NCBI GenBank assembly: GCA_048267965.1
Contig: JBLWWK010000011.1
Coordinates: 1-64,000 of the forward strand
From: GCA-2705995 sp048267965
GTDB lineage: Bacteria; Bacteroidota; Bacteroidia; Flavobacteriales_G; Salibacteraceae
Length of the DNA stretch: 64,000 bases
Reading direction: 5' to 3'
Positions 8,206 through 16,876 of the stretch are shown one piece after another. The position numbers and the translations under genes are program-made. Every line of letters begins with the position of its first letter. Position 1 is the stretch's first letter. The notes beneath the pieces are model-generated. The model saw nothing but the letters and a program-made list of their open reading frames with translations, searched no databases and was not told the origin of the DNA.

Positions 8206-8231
8206 CCGATTAGAATCATGATTCTAATCGG
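8206..8231 (-). terminator. Terminator of the second tRNA-Glu
   Basis: A 26-nt perfect palindrome (CCGATTAGAATC, then its complement) is followed on the - strand by a T-rich stretch, complement of the A-run at 8198-8205. It lies 20 nt after the tRNA 3' end. Confidence 0.75.
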
Positions 8232-8251
8232 CTCAATTATTCTTTGAAAAG

Positions 8252-8323
8252 TAGTCCGTACGGGAATCGAACCCGTGTCTCCACCGTGAAAGGGTGACGT
8301 CCTAACCCCTAGACGAACGGACC
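8252..8323 (-). tRNA. tRNA-Glu (anticodon TTC), copy 2
   Basis: It is identical to the tRNA at 7889-7960 over all 72 nt: same anticodon TTC in loop CTTTCAC, same discriminator A, no encoded CCA. The flanks are also partly alike: on the + strand both are followed by a version of GGACGGCAAATATA. The pair therefore arose by tandem duplication of a whole transcription unit. This copy has a full promoter at 8343-8372 and its own terminator at 8206-8231. Confidence 0.96.
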
Positions 8324-8342
8324 ATTCTTGTCAAACGGACGG

Positions 8343-8372
8343 CAAATATAAGAGTATTTTATTCTAATCCAA
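8343..8372 (-). promoter_or_regulatory. Consensus promoter of tRNA-Glu copy 2
   Basis: On the - strand TTG (8370-8372) is followed after exactly 19 nt by TATATTTG (8343-8350), a full match to the Bacteroidota housekeeping consensus TTG-N19-TAnnTTTG. The tRNA starts 19 nt after the box. Confidence 0.8.
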
Positions 8373-8398
8373 CATTTCAATTCAAATTTTGAAAAAAA

Positions 8399-9085
8399 TC
8401 ATTGAATACCCTCATCTTCCCAGCTAAACTTAAAACCCAATCGCTTACCTGTTCTTATTTTATGGTTATTACTCAATGCACGCATTTTATCTACTGTAAC
8501 CAGTTGTACTTTCTGATAAGGAGGAGTGAGCAAATCGAACTTTAAGCTATACATGATTGCATCTTCTACAATTGCTGTCATCTTTTCTTCATCGAGAACC
8601 GCATTGATAAAATCGTTGTGTTTAATCCCTGTTAACCCTTTGCCTTCTACAAAATAATGGCGGTCTTTATTCACAAAGATTCTGCAAACCATATAACCGA
8701 GATCGTTTTCTCGGTTATATTTAAATGAGTCTGCTAAAAAGTTATATACATTGATAATTCCACAGTACGAACGCGATTGATCTTCTTCAATGTACCCTGT
8801 TTTCCAAATAAAATGCTCTTTCGGAAACGAGAAGATATTCGAATGCATGTGAAAAACCAGTGTATCCCCTCCGAAAGTAATACGCGCATCGAATGGGCCA
8901 TCACTTGCATATTCTACTTTTACGCGTTGGTCTTGTGTTTTCATGTGCTCTTCAAAAGCAGTAGAAAACTCTTTCACAATGCCATTCAGCTCTTCAAATA
9001 CAGTTTGTGTAACTGAGTAAACATCTTGCTTTGTGCAAGCTTTCTCTCTAAACGTTTCGAATATCTCTGTTTTTTTCGCGTCCAT
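8399..9085 (-). CDS. Conserved hypothetical protein next to proS
   Basis: I do not recognise a named domain in this 228-aa soluble protein. It has no signal peptide and no membrane segment. It starts with a helical, charged region (MDAKKTEIFETFREKACTKQDVYSV), followed by an alpha/beta part with GGDTLVFHMHSNIFSFPKEH, and a basic end (NNHKIRTGKRLGFKFSWEDEGIQ). It begins 11 nt after the proS stop on the same strand, so the two are probably one transcript from the proS promoter. I recall similar proteins as conserved but unnamed in Bacteroidota. No function can be given. Confidence 0.85.
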   Translation of the reverse strand: MDAKKTEIFETFREKACTKQDVYSVTQTVFEELNGIVKEFSTAFEEHMKTQDQRVKVEYASDGPFDARITFGGDTLVFHMHSNIFSFPKEHFIWKTGYIEEDQSRSYCGIINVYNFLADSFKYNRENDLGYMVCRIFVNKDRHYFVEGKGLTGIKHNDFINAVLDEEKMTAIVEDAIMYSLKFDLLTPPYQKVQLVTVDKMRALSNNHKIRTGKRLGFKFSWEDEGIQ

Positions 9086-9096
9086 ATCGTTTAATT

Positions 9097-10572
9097 TTAA
9101 TACGCTTTAGCGAATAGAACTCGCTGATTAGATAGTTTTCCGGTTAAAACACAGGTTCCTACCTCTTGCGCATTGTTTAAAGGAATACAACGTATGGTTG
9201 CCTTGGTGAGTTCTTTAATTTTTTCTTCTGTTTCTGCGGTTCCATCCCAATGGGCATTTACAAAACCACCTTTTGTCTTAAGCACCTCTTTAAACTCGTC
9301 CCAAGAATCTACATTGGTAATATGTTGATCCAAACGGCCTTTGGCTTTTTCGAAGAGATTGGTTTGAATTTGCTCTAAAAGATCATTAATGTGGTTTTCG
9401 GCTCCTTCTACACTGATCAACTCTTTTTCTAAAGTATCTCTTCTAGCCACTTCAATTTGTCCGTTTTCTAAATCACGAGGCCCTACAGCTATACGAACAG
9501 GAACACCTTTAAATTCGTATTCAGCAAATTTCCAACCTGGCTTGTGTGTATCTCTATCGTCTAACTGAACCGTAATACCCAACTTTCTCAGTTTCGTCAT
9601 TAGTTCATTCGCCATTGAACGGATGGCATTTAACTGCTCTTCGTTTTTGTAAATGGGCACAATAACCACTTGATTCGGAGCCAATTTTGGAGGCAGAACC
9701 AATCCATTATCGTCTGAGTGCGCCATAACTAAAGCTCCCATTAAGCGCGTAGAAACGCCCCAAGAGGTTGCCCAAACAAGTTCTTGTTTTCCTTCTTTCG
9801 AAGTAAATTTCACATCAAACGCTTTGGCAAAATTCTGACCTAAGAAGTGAGAGGTTCCTGCTTGAAGCGCCTTTCCATCTTGCATAAGCGCCTCAATACA
9901 ATAGGTTTCGAGAGCACCTGCAAAACGTTCCGTCTCCGTTTTTAATCCTTTAATTACTGGCAAAGCCATGTATTCTTCGGCAAACTCTGCGTAAACATCG
10001 AGCATTTGCTCTGCTTCTTGAACAGCTTCTTCTCGAGTAGCATGTGCCGTGTGACCTTCTTGCCAGAGAAATTCTGCAGTTCTTAAAAACAAGCGGGTAC
10101 GCATCTCCCAGCGCACAACATTGGCCCATTGATTCACCAAAATGGGTAAATCTCGGTAAGATTGAATCCAATTTTTATAGGTATTCCAAATGATGGTTTC
10201 AGAAGTAGGTCGAATAATTAATTCTTCTTCTAACTTAGCTTCCGGATCTACTACTACTCCGTTTCCGTCTTCATCGTTTTTAAGACGGTAATGCGTTACC
10301 ACTGCACATTCTTTAGCAAAACCCTCTACGTGATCTGCCTCTTTGCTCATGTAAGATTTAGGAATGAACAACGGGAAATAAGCATTTTGATGCCCGGTTT
10401 CTTTAAACATTCGGTCGAGTTGCCCTTGCATTTTCTCCCAAATACCGTAACCGTAAGGCTTAATTACCATACAACCGCGCACATCGCTATTTTCAGCTAA
10501 ATCTGCTCTTAATACTAACTCGTTGTACCACTTCGAATAATCTTGCTCTCGGGTAGTAAAATTCTTTGCCAT
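9097..10572 (-). CDS. proS: Proline--tRNA ligase, archaeal/eukaryotic-type
   Basis: It charges tRNA-Pro with proline. The 491-aa protein is a class II synthetase of the short type without the bacterial INS editing insertion. Class II motif 2 is in IRPTSETIIWNTYKNWIQSYRDLPILVNQWANVVRWE, and tRNA-Pro synthetase signatures RLFLRTAEFLWQEGHTAH and QAGTSHFLGQNFAKAF are visible, followed by an anticodon-binding domain (VVIVPIYKNEEQ). The C-terminal zinc-binding-like domain ends KAY. This form is usual in Bacteroidota. A consensus promoter lies 29 nt upstream, and the following hypothetical gene is likely cotranscribed. Confidence 0.97.
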   Translation of the reverse strand: MAKNFTTREQDYSKWYNELVLRADLAENSDVRGCMVIKPYGYGIWEKMQGQLDRMFKETGHQNAYFPLFIPKSYMSKEADHVEGFAKECAVVTHYRLKNDEDGNGVVVDPEAKLEEELIIRPTSETIIWNTYKNWIQSYRDLPILVNQWANVVRWEMRTRLFLRTAEFLWQEGHTAHATREEAVQEAEQMLDVYAEFAEEYMALPVIKGLKTETERFAGALETYCIEALMQDGKALQAGTSHFLGQNFAKAFDVKFTSKEGKQELVWATSWGVSTRLMGALVMAHSDDNGLVLPPKLAPNQVVIVPIYKNEEQLNAIRSMANELMTKLRKLGITVQLDDRDTHKPGWKFAEYEFKGVPVRIAVGPRDLENGQIEVARRDTLEKELISVEGAENHINDLLEQIQTNLFEKAKGRLDQHITNVDSWDEFKEVLKTKGGFVNAHWDGTAETEEKIKELTKATIRCIPLNNAQEVGTCVLTGKLSNQRVLFAKAY

Positions 10573-10601
10573 CTCTGTAATTACTATTTTTGAAACGCTG
10601 A

Positions 10602-10631
10602 CAAAAGTAAGCTACTCAAACGGCTTTTCAA
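10602..10631 (-). promoter_or_regulatory. Consensus promoter of proS
   Basis: On the - strand TTG (10629-10631) is followed after 19 nt by TACTTTTG (10602-10609), an exact TTG-N19-TAnnTTTG match. The predicted leader before the proS ATG is about 25 nt. Confidence 0.8.
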
Positions 10632-10698
10632 GCGAGTAGAAGAAGTAACATTTTTACTACCGAAACGTTAATAATTACAACGCTAGTCGACCTATACC

Positions 10699-10706
10699 TA
10701 CCTTTG
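10699..10706 (+). promoter_or_regulatory. -7 box upstream of the Tyr-rich lipoprotein
   Basis: TACCTTTG is an exact TAnnTTTG match with no clear TTG 17-21 nt upstream. It is an alternative to the second box, TACCTTTC at 10762-10769, which ends 4 nt before an ATG. Confidence 0.4.
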
Positions 10707-10773
10707 AATTGCGAAAACCTACCATTAACAGATTCTTAGAAAAATTACGGCTTAAAGTTTGTACCTTTCAAGT

Positions 10774-12009
10774 ATGTCAAAACAACACACCATGAACACG
10801 CTCAAGTATATTTTAGTCGCTCTTCCCATTGCGCTTGTATCGTGCACTACTCCTCAGTTTTTTAGTGGTGATTACGAACAAGACGACCTTTATTTTGGCA
10901 ATAATGATTATGTAGAAGAGCCTAGCATAAACACCGCTTCTACTTCTTCAGTAGGAACCCAACCTGCACAAGAAGAAGAATACGTAAACACCGATGAAAA
11001 CGGTTACCACACGCCTAATCAATCGGAATCTCAATATTTCAACAACGAGGATCCTTATTCTGAAATCACCTATGCTCAAAGACTAAGAAGATTTAATTCA
11101 CCGAGTTTAAGTTTTGGTTACTCTATGTTTAACACCTACGGCCCTACTTGGTCGATTGGTTTTGGTAACCGCCCATTTTATCGCACCCCGTTTTACAATC
11201 CGTTTTACGACCCTTTCTACAATACATTTAACGATCCGTTTTACTATTCACCGTATTTTGGAACTTCTTACAGTCTCTACAACCCGTACAGCTTTGGCCC
11301 TAATCCTTATTATTCAATGTATTCTCCGTACAACAATTACGGATGGAATAACCCTTATGCAACTGTTAATTACGAACCCATAAAGAGAAGTGGCGGCAAA
11401 AGATCGAGCAATTATGTAACATCAGGAAACCCTAGAACTCCTGAAGGCTATTCTCGTAATACACGATCAGGAACCACAACACCATCTGGAAGAAGTCAAA
11501 GAAGTTCTTCTGCCGCATCTGCGCCTACTTCTCGATCGGCTACCACTGCAAGACAAGCTGAAAACCGTTCAGAATTAGCCAAACCTGTTTTTTCTACGCA
11601 GCCCAACACAACAAGAACACAAAGTTCTTCTTCTACAACCACCAATAGAACGGCTACCAGAACCAACAGCACCACTACAAGAGCAACCACACGTACGGCT
11701 CCTACCAGAACTACACGTTCAGCACAAAGTGCGAATAGAAGTAATTACACTCGCTCTAGCAATTCTTCTGCCACCAGAACACCTGCTAGTCGTTCAACTC
11801 GAAGCACCGCTACACCCACTCGTTCAACGCGTTCTACATATCAGCGATCAAGTCGTTCTAGCTATGAGCGCACAACACCTTCAAGAAGTACCTATCAAAG
11901 TTCTCCAACAAGAACCAGTCGTAGTTCTACCACGAGAAGCAGCGGTAGCGTAGGCAGATCTTCAACACCTACACGATCAAGTGGAACTTCAACTCCTCGC
12001 AGAAGATAA
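10774..12009 (+). CDS. Lipoprotein with Tyr/Phe/Pro-rich and Ser/Thr/Arg-rich tails
   Basis: I do not recognise this 411-aa protein. The N-terminus is a lipoprotein signal (LKYILVALPIALVSC, Cys24 from this start), so it should be anchored to a membrane on the far side of the inner membrane. Residues about 25-105 are acidic and polar. About 110-210 is extremely rich in Tyr, Phe, Pro and Asn (FYNPFYDPFYNTFNDPFYY). From about 215 to the end it is Ser/Thr/Arg low complexity (TRSTRSTYQRSSRSS), strongly basic. The start is either ATG 10774, 4 nt after a -7-like box, or ATG 10792 directly before the signal peptide; an in-frame TTG at 10759 is unlikely. It is followed after 1 nt by a FadL-type porin, which suggests a shared outer-membrane role. 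Frame and codon use are uninterrupted. Confidence 0.85.
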   Translation: MSKQHTMNTLKYILVALPIALVSCTTPQFFSGDYEQDDLYFGNNDYVEEPSINTASTSSVGTQPAQEEEYVNTDENGYHTPNQSESQYFNNEDPYSEITYAQRLRRFNSPSLSFGYSMFNTYGPTWSIGFGNRPFYRTPFYNPFYDPFYNTFNDPFYYSPYFGTSYSLYNPYSFGPNPYYSMYSPYNNYGWNNPYATVNYEPIKRSGGKRSSNYVTSGNPRTPEGYSRNTRSGTTTPSGRSQRSSSAASAPTSRSATTARQAENRSELAKPVFSTQPNTTRTQSSSSTTTNRTATRTNSTTTRATTRTAPTRTTRSAQSANRSNYTRSSNSSATRTPASRSTRSTATPTRSTRSTYQRSSRSSYERTTPSRSTYQSSPTRTSRSSTTRSSGSVGRSSTPTRSSGTSTPRRR

Positions 12010-12010
12010 T

Positions 12011-13471
12011 ATGAAATACTATTTATGGTTAGCCGTAGCACTACTCCTCAACGTAAGTGCTATGGCTCAAAACATGACAGATGCTTTGCGCTATTCGCGC
12101 AGATTTGATGTAGGAACCGCGCGCTTCAATGCTATGGGAGGTGCTTTCGGAGCTTTAGGAGGTGATCCTTCTGTTATCACATCCAACCCTGCTGGATTGG
12201 CGATTTTTAAACGCAGTGAAGTGTCGTTTACTCCCAGTGTTTTTAATCAACGCTATGAAAGCAACTACCTCAACTCTACTAGTAACGACAACAAAAGCAA
12301 CTTTAACTTTAACCATCTCAGCTACACATCGGTAGACAGAAAAAATAACACTTCGGGGTGGCTTAGCAGCACCTGGCAAGCAAGCTACAACAGAATTAAC
12401 AATTTTCATGGAAATCGCCTATTTCAAGGAGCCAACAACCAAACTTCTGCGCTGGACGGCTATCTCTACGAGTTAGACCAAAACTTGATTCCAGTAGAAG
12501 AAATTGCTTCACAGGCTTCTCTTCCAACTTTCTTGGCGTGGGAAGCATTTTTGATTGATACCATTCTCGTAAATAATGGAGCCAATTATCAATACATCGT
12601 TAACTTAGATAGCTATGATGCTTTTCAACGAAAAGTCATCGAAACCGATGGTTCTCAAGGCTCTTTCAACTTGGCTTACAGCGGAAATTACAATAACCGC
12701 ATTTTGTTGGGCGCGAGCATTACCATTCACAATACTAGCTATTCTCAAAAATCAGTTTTCACAGAATCGTATCCTGCACAAGATACCCTGAACAGTTTCT
12801 CTATTGTTGAAGAGTTTGATAATACTGGAACAGGAATCGGAGCCATTTTAGGCATGATTTACCGCATTAACGATTTATATAGAGTGGGCTTTTCTGTGCA
12901 TACTCCAATCACCTATTCCATTAGTGAATCTTACCAATCTAGAGTTACAGGAAACTTTAAAGGCGGATTAACAACACGTGCTACTTCTGGTATTTTCGAC
13001 AGTGATTACACGGTTCGTACTCCTTGGAGATTTCAATTGAGTGGGGCCAGTATCATCAATAAAAAAGGACTCATCAGCATAGAATACGAATTAGTAGATT
13101 ACACCAATGTTCGTTTGGAGTCGAGCGATTTTAGCTTCGATTCTGAAAATGCTGCCATAAAGCGTGTATTAAAATTGGCGCACAATGTGAAAGCTGGAGC
13201 AGAATACCGATACAATCAATTTGCTATTCGCGGAGGCTATCGTTTCGATATGAACCCGTATGTCACGGATTTCGAAATGAATTCGAGCAACTTACACACT
13301 ATTTCTTTGGGAGGTGGTTACCGAACCAGTAAAATTTATGCTGACTTAGCTTGGGTATATACACAAGGCGAAAGAGATGAATACTTGTACGATCCCCTCT
13401 TTTCAGAGCCATCGAAATCAACGTATGCCAATTCTCGCATTAGTGTTTCGGTAGGTTTTCGTTGGCTTTAG
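12011..13471 (+). CDS. FadL/OmpP1/TodX-family outer-membrane transporter
   Basis: This family forms 14-strand barrels that let hydrophobic molecules cross the outer membrane. The 486-aa protein has a Sec signal peptide (MKYYLWLAVALLLNVSAMAQ), followed by DALRYSRRFDVGTARFNAMGGAFGALGGDPSVITSNPAGLA, the N-terminal hatch signature of the family. The rest shows alternating aromatic and polar strands and ends SVSVGFRWL, a barrel-type C-terminal strand. I start at ATG 12011, just before the signal peptide, rather than at an upstream in-frame codon inside the previous gene. It is 1 nt downstream of the lipoprotein gene, and its stop overlaps the convergent gene by 4 nt. The substrate is not known. 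Confidence 0.9.
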   Translation: MKYYLWLAVALLLNVSAMAQNMTDALRYSRRFDVGTARFNAMGGAFGALGGDPSVITSNPAGLAIFKRSEVSFTPSVFNQRYESNYLNSTSNDNKSNFNFNHLSYTSVDRKNNTSGWLSSTWQASYNRINNFHGNRLFQGANNQTSALDGYLYELDQNLIPVEEIASQASLPTFLAWEAFLIDTILVNNGANYQYIVNLDSYDAFQRKVIETDGSQGSFNLAYSGNYNNRILLGASITIHNTSYSQKSVFTESYPAQDTLNSFSIVEEFDNTGTGIGAILGMIYRINDLYRVGFSVHTPITYSISESYQSRVTGNFKGGLTTRATSGIFDSDYTVRTPWRFQLSGASIINKKGLISIEYELVDYTNVRLESSDFSFDSENAAIKRVLKLAHNVKAGAEYRYNQFAIRGGYRFDMNPYVTDFEMNSSNLHTISLGGGYRTSKIYADLAWVYTQGERDEYLYDPLFSEPSKSTYANSRISVSVGFRWL

Positions 13472-14409
13472 ATTTTTTTCTTAAGTGAAAGCTCTAATTC
13501 TAATGGCAAATGATCAGAATCTAAAAACGGGCCTCTCTCTCGGTTTTTTACCACTATTTGGTCACTTACCAAACAATGATCTAAACTTATGTAAAACAGC
13601 TTATTCCAAGTGGGCCAAGTAGGCTGTATTCCAAACCCCAACCGCGAATCTCTAGTAAAAGTAGTTTCACGCAAATCTTTAAAAGATCTTGAGAAAGAAG
13701 TCGTGTTTAAATCTCCTACTAAGATGAAATTTTGCTGAGTTAATCCAATACGCTCTTTAATAATCGATTCGAACTGAAAATTTCGAGCTTCCCAATCAAA
13801 CGGAGTTACGGGGGGTGTAGGATGCGTAGCTAACAAACAAATAGAATCGCCACCAAACTCAAAATTGGCTTCTATACTGGGCACCTCATCCATTGCATAA
13901 TATTTGGTTTTAAACCGAGTTGGGAATTTTGAAAATACAGCAATACCAAAATGACCTTCTAACGGAACGGTTTCTACCGAAGCGTAATTGGCTTTTAACA
14001 CATTAAGTACAGAATCCCATTCGGGAGTGTATTCTAAAATCACTATAATATCTGCGTCTTTTTCGCTCAAATAAGTGAGAACAGATGAAGGAGCCTTGTT
14101 TTGATCTAATACGTTAAACGAGACTAAATCGAAACTTTGGTCGATTGAGAGCGCACCGGGATCTTTAAAATATAAATCACTTACCGGAAGCAAGTTGATA
14201 AACATAACAATTGAACTCAGGGCAATCCATTTTAACCAAGGTCTTCTCCAAACAAAGGCTAATGCTAAAATGGCGCTTAAAGCGGCATACTGAACGCTAA
14301 AATGAGAGACAATTTCAGCGAAGTAAAAAGAACGACTAAACATTCCTACTACCGAAAGAAAGAGTAAAGCAAATTGAGTAAGTGGTAAAATAGCTCGTAT
14401 TGCTCGCAT
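13468..14409 (-). CDS. Membrane-anchored endonuclease/exonuclease/phosphatase-family protein
   Basis: The 313-aa protein has about three N-terminal membrane segments (within residues 1-80), then a domain of the EEP fold, which includes DNase I-like nucleases and phospholipid or inositol phosphatases. Catalytic signatures are present: LVSFNV (Asn), VILEYTPEW (Glu), LVGDLNTTSFS (Asp and Asn), SLDHCLV and DSDHLPLELEL (Asp-His). The catalytic domain probably faces away from the cytoplasm. Proteins with this layout are common in Bacteroidota with unknown substrate. It converges with the FadL-like gene, with the two stop codons overlapping. Confidence 0.9.
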   Translation of the reverse strand: MRAIRAILPLTQFALLFLSVVGMFSRSFYFAEIVSHFSVQYAALSAILALAFVWRRPWLKWIALSSIVMFINLLPVSDLYFKDPGALSIDQSFDLVSFNVLDQNKAPSSVLTYLSEKDADIIVILEYTPEWDSVLNVLKANYASVETVPLEGHFGIAVFSKFPTRFKTKYYAMDEVPSIEANFEFGGDSICLLATHPTPPVTPFDWEARNFQFESIIKERIGLTQQNFILVGDLNTTSFSRSFKDLRETTFTRDSRLGFGIQPTWPTWNKLFYISLDHCLVSDQIVVKNRERGPFLDSDHLPLELELSLKKKI

Positions 14410-14461
14410 GGAATAGTAAGTATTAAGCCAGTAAAGATACTCAAGACTTTTTCCTAATAAA

Positions 14462-15121
14462 TCATTGGCTCATGTTTTTTATTGAACTGTGAAGCTCAAT
14501 CTTGTCTACCGAATTGGTATAGGTGGCAATAAGCACCAACGAATAGCCTTTGTAAAGGGTATGCCAATATTCTTGTCTTAACTGCATTAAACCAAAATTG
14601 GCGCGCCCTTCAAGCACCACAAACTCTTTATCGCCTATTAGTTCTTGCCTAAACTCTTGATCGAAGTGCATTTTAAGCTGATTAAACTCTGCATATTCTT
14701 CAATCAACTGGTTTAAGTAGTCTTCACTGTTCAACGAATCATTGAGTTCCTTCTGCTTATCATAAGTAAGAATTAAACTTGACGGAAAACCACTCGATTT
14801 ATACTTTCCCCCTTCGCTTTCGGGAGTTTTCAACATAATAAAAAGAATAGGCTCCGAAAAATCGTTCGAATCTAACACCGAAGACAAGCTATCGTTCAAT
14901 TGTTTGATGGTTTCGGATCCTACCGTCATCAATTTCTCAATTTCTTCGTCTGTACTTGCTCGCCAACCATCGGGTACTACCAGCGAGAGTTGAAAAAAAT
15001 TATTGCGATAAATACCATCGGTGTAAACGCCTTTGGTGGGCTTTTCTTCTGTAGGAACACAAGCTGAAACAAAAAGAAACAGTACAATGAATAGGCGGTG
15101 AAATTGATTGAAACACACCAT
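14462..15121 (-). CDS. Hypothetical lipoprotein downstream of the subtilase
   Basis: The 219-aa product has a lipoprotein signal (FIVLFLFVSAC, Cys at 21). The mature part contains FFQLSLVVPDGWRASTDEEIEKL, similar in feel to beta-sheet domains in other secreted lipoproteins, followed by a helical stretch and a strand-rich end (GYSLVLIATYTNS). I recognise no named family. It starts 10 nt after the stop of the S8 peptidase on the same strand, so the two are likely cotranscribed and both exported. The function is unknown. Confidence 0.85.
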   Translation of the reverse strand: MVCFNQFHRLFIVLFLFVSACVPTEEKPTKGVYTDGIYRNNFFQLSLVVPDGWRASTDEEIEKLMTVGSETIKQLNDSLSSVLDSNDFSEPILFIMLKTPESEGGKYKSSGFPSSLILTYDKQKELNDSLNSEDYLNQLIEEYAEFNQLKMHFDQEFRQELIGDKEFVVLEGRANFGLMQLRQEYWHTLYKGYSLVLIATYTNSVDKIELHSSIKNMSQ

Positions 15122-15131
15122 AATCGAATAA

Positions 15132-16754
15132 TTAATTTGCCATCTGCGCAGCTAATTCCATCGCTTTAGCTGCATTAATAATTCCGCCCGTTTTGCTCAA
15201 TTCTTCGAACTTTACTTTGCGTTTTCCCTTTGCTGAAGGATTCAGCACTTTTCGTCTTTTAGGAATATAGACAGATTTTACCAACACTTCTTTTAACTGC
15301 TCAACCGACAATTCTGGATAATACGACCAAACCAAAGCCGCCACTCCACTTGCTGCGGGGCAGGCCATACTTGTACCACTGTTCACGGCATATTCACCAT
15401 TGGGGTAGGTAGAATACACATCAACGCCAGGAGCAAATAAATCTACCGTTTCGTCACCGAAATTTGAGAAATTGCCTACCAAATCTTTCTTTCTAGATTT
15501 CGAATTGGCTCCTACAATCATGTAATTACTCGTTAGCGTATCGCCACTTAGTAAAATGTTGGTGGGATAATGAATTTCTTGATCGTTGTCTTTAGAAGCG
15601 TTGCCCGCTGCATGTACAATTAACACTCCGTTTTTCTCGGCATATTGAATGGCTTCATCTACCATTTTCTTATACGGACTGTGACCTTTCCCAAAACTCA
15701 TATTAATAATTTGAGCTCCGTTGTTTACCGCATAGCGAATTCCCATGGCCACATCTTTATCGCGCTCATCACCATCAGGAACTACACGAACCGCCATAAT
15801 TTTAACATCAGTAGCTACCCCATCGATACCTTGTCCGTTACCACGAACAGCACCTATAATTCCCGCTACATGCGTTCCGTGGCTGGTATGCTCACCGCCC
15901 ACTCGTTCGTTTCCGTAGATAGAATCTGAAACATCTGAAGCATCATCTCCCACGATTAAACGCGCATCGTAATCTAAATTGTACCAATAATCTTTCTTGG
16001 CTTCAAGGTGCTCTACATAATCTCTCAAATCTTTAAGTGGTAAGCCCATCAAGTTCAATACCTTGATTAAACCTGTCGATTTTTTCATTACATCACTATC
16101 TACCTTAATAGCTTTTAGCTCTTCGATAGTGTATTCATCTTTCTGCAAATACGATTTAATATTCTTGTCGGCAGCGTTAGCATTGGCCAGCAGAGAGTTC
16201 ATTTGTTTGTACTCGTTATTCGCTTTTTCAATGTCTTTTGCTTGTTTTTCTTTAAACTCTAGGTATTGCCTATACTCTTCTTGCTTATCGGTAGGAACCG
16301 TATCTGCATCTATGTTGCTAAACTGCTCACTATAAGCTCTTAACATTCGAATGTATTCGATGTTTTCGTATACGATTACCTCACCTTCATCATTCCCTAA
16401 GAAATTCCATCCGTGAACATCGTCAATGTAACCATTGCCATCGTCATCAATCCCATTTTTTGGAATTTCACCTTTGTTCACCCACATATTATCTTTCAAG
16501 TCTGGATGGTCAGACTCTACGCCAGAATCGAGCACTGCAACCACCACTTCTTTACTCGGCTTGCCTTTCATCATTTGATAAGCTTTCTCAACACTCATCC
16601 CTGAAATTTTATCATCAGCAGGGTCTAAGTTATACCAGTTCCATAATTCTGGTTGAGCAACTTTTTGAGGATTTTCTGTTGATTGAGCCACACTCTGTAA
16701 GCTACTTAACATTAAGAAAGCGCACCCAAAAGAGTAAATCGATTTTTTAAGCAT
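15132..16754 (-). CDS. Secreted S8 (subtilisin-like) serine peptidase
   Basis: This secreted serine protease has 540 aa and a Sec signal peptide (MLKKSIYSFGCAFLMLSSLQSVAQ). The triad is intact: Asp76 in VVAVLDSGVESDHPDL, His near 291 in SHGTHVAGIIGAV, and Ser near 461 in NSGTSMACPAASG. Between Asp and His lies a large insert of roughly 200 residues, including the acidic GIDDDGNGYIDDVHGWNF and a charged helical region. No T9SS sorting domain is present at the C-terminus. I use ATG 16752-16754 as start; the in-frame TTG 12 nt upstream is less likely. A lipoprotein gene follows after 10 nt. Confidence 0.94.
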   Translation of the reverse strand: MLKKSIYSFGCAFLMLSSLQSVAQSTENPQKVAQPELWNWYNLDPADDKISGMSVEKAYQMMKGKPSKEVVVAVLDSGVESDHPDLKDNMWVNKGEIPKNGIDDDGNGYIDDVHGWNFLGNDEGEVIVYENIEYIRMLRAYSEQFSNIDADTVPTDKQEEYRQYLEFKEKQAKDIEKANNEYKQMNSLLANANAADKNIKSYLQKDEYTIEELKAIKVDSDVMKKSTGLIKVLNLMGLPLKDLRDYVEHLEAKKDYWYNLDYDARLIVGDDASDVSDSIYGNERVGGEHTSHGTHVAGIIGAVRGNGQGIDGVATDVKIMAVRVVPDGDERDKDVAMGIRYAVNNGAQIINMSFGKGHSPYKKMVDEAIQYAEKNGVLIVHAAGNASKDNDQEIHYPTNILLSGDTLTSNYMIVGANSKSRKKDLVGNFSNFGDETVDLFAPGVDVYSTYPNGEYAVNSGTSMACPAASGVAALVWSYYPELSVEQLKEVLVKSVYIPKRRKVLNPSAKGKRKVKFEELSKTGGIINAAKAMELAAQMAN

Positions 16755-16777
16755 AGTTTCTAGCAATAATGAATTAA

Positions 16778-16806
16778 CGAATATAGCAGATTGCCTCTCA
16801 ATTCAA
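16778..16806 (-). promoter_or_regulatory. Probable promoter of the S8 peptidase
   Basis: On the - strand TTG (16804-16806) is followed after 18 nt by TATATTCG (16778-16785), a 7/8 match to TAnnTTTG. It is 23 nt upstream of the ATG and just downstream of the preceding terminator. Confidence 0.6.
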
Positions 16807-16821
16807 TGACTTTTGCCCATA

Positions 16822-16856
16822 AAAAAAGCCGAGCTTCAAAGAAGCTCGGCTTTTTT
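16822..16856 (-). terminator. Terminator after the large T9SS type B gene
   Basis: A 16-bp stem (arms 16822-16837 and 16841-16856, AAAAAAGCCGAGCTTC and its complement) with a 3-nt loop and flanking A and T runs. It lies 20 nt after the stop of the gene at 16877 and can act in both directions. Confidence 0.85.
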
Positions 16857-16876
16857 CGGATTGAATCGGTAAAATA

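Noticed and set aside
10759..10773. TTG start of the Tyr-rich lipoprotein
   Set aside because: ATG 10774 or 10792 better fits a lipoprotein signal peptide, and the TTG overlaps the -7-like box.
11114..11953. Alternative-frame open frames (11114-11383, 11496-11690, 11729-11953) in the low-complexity lipoprotein gene
   Set aside because: They are shadows of the repetitive codons; the main frame has a signal peptide and continuous composition.
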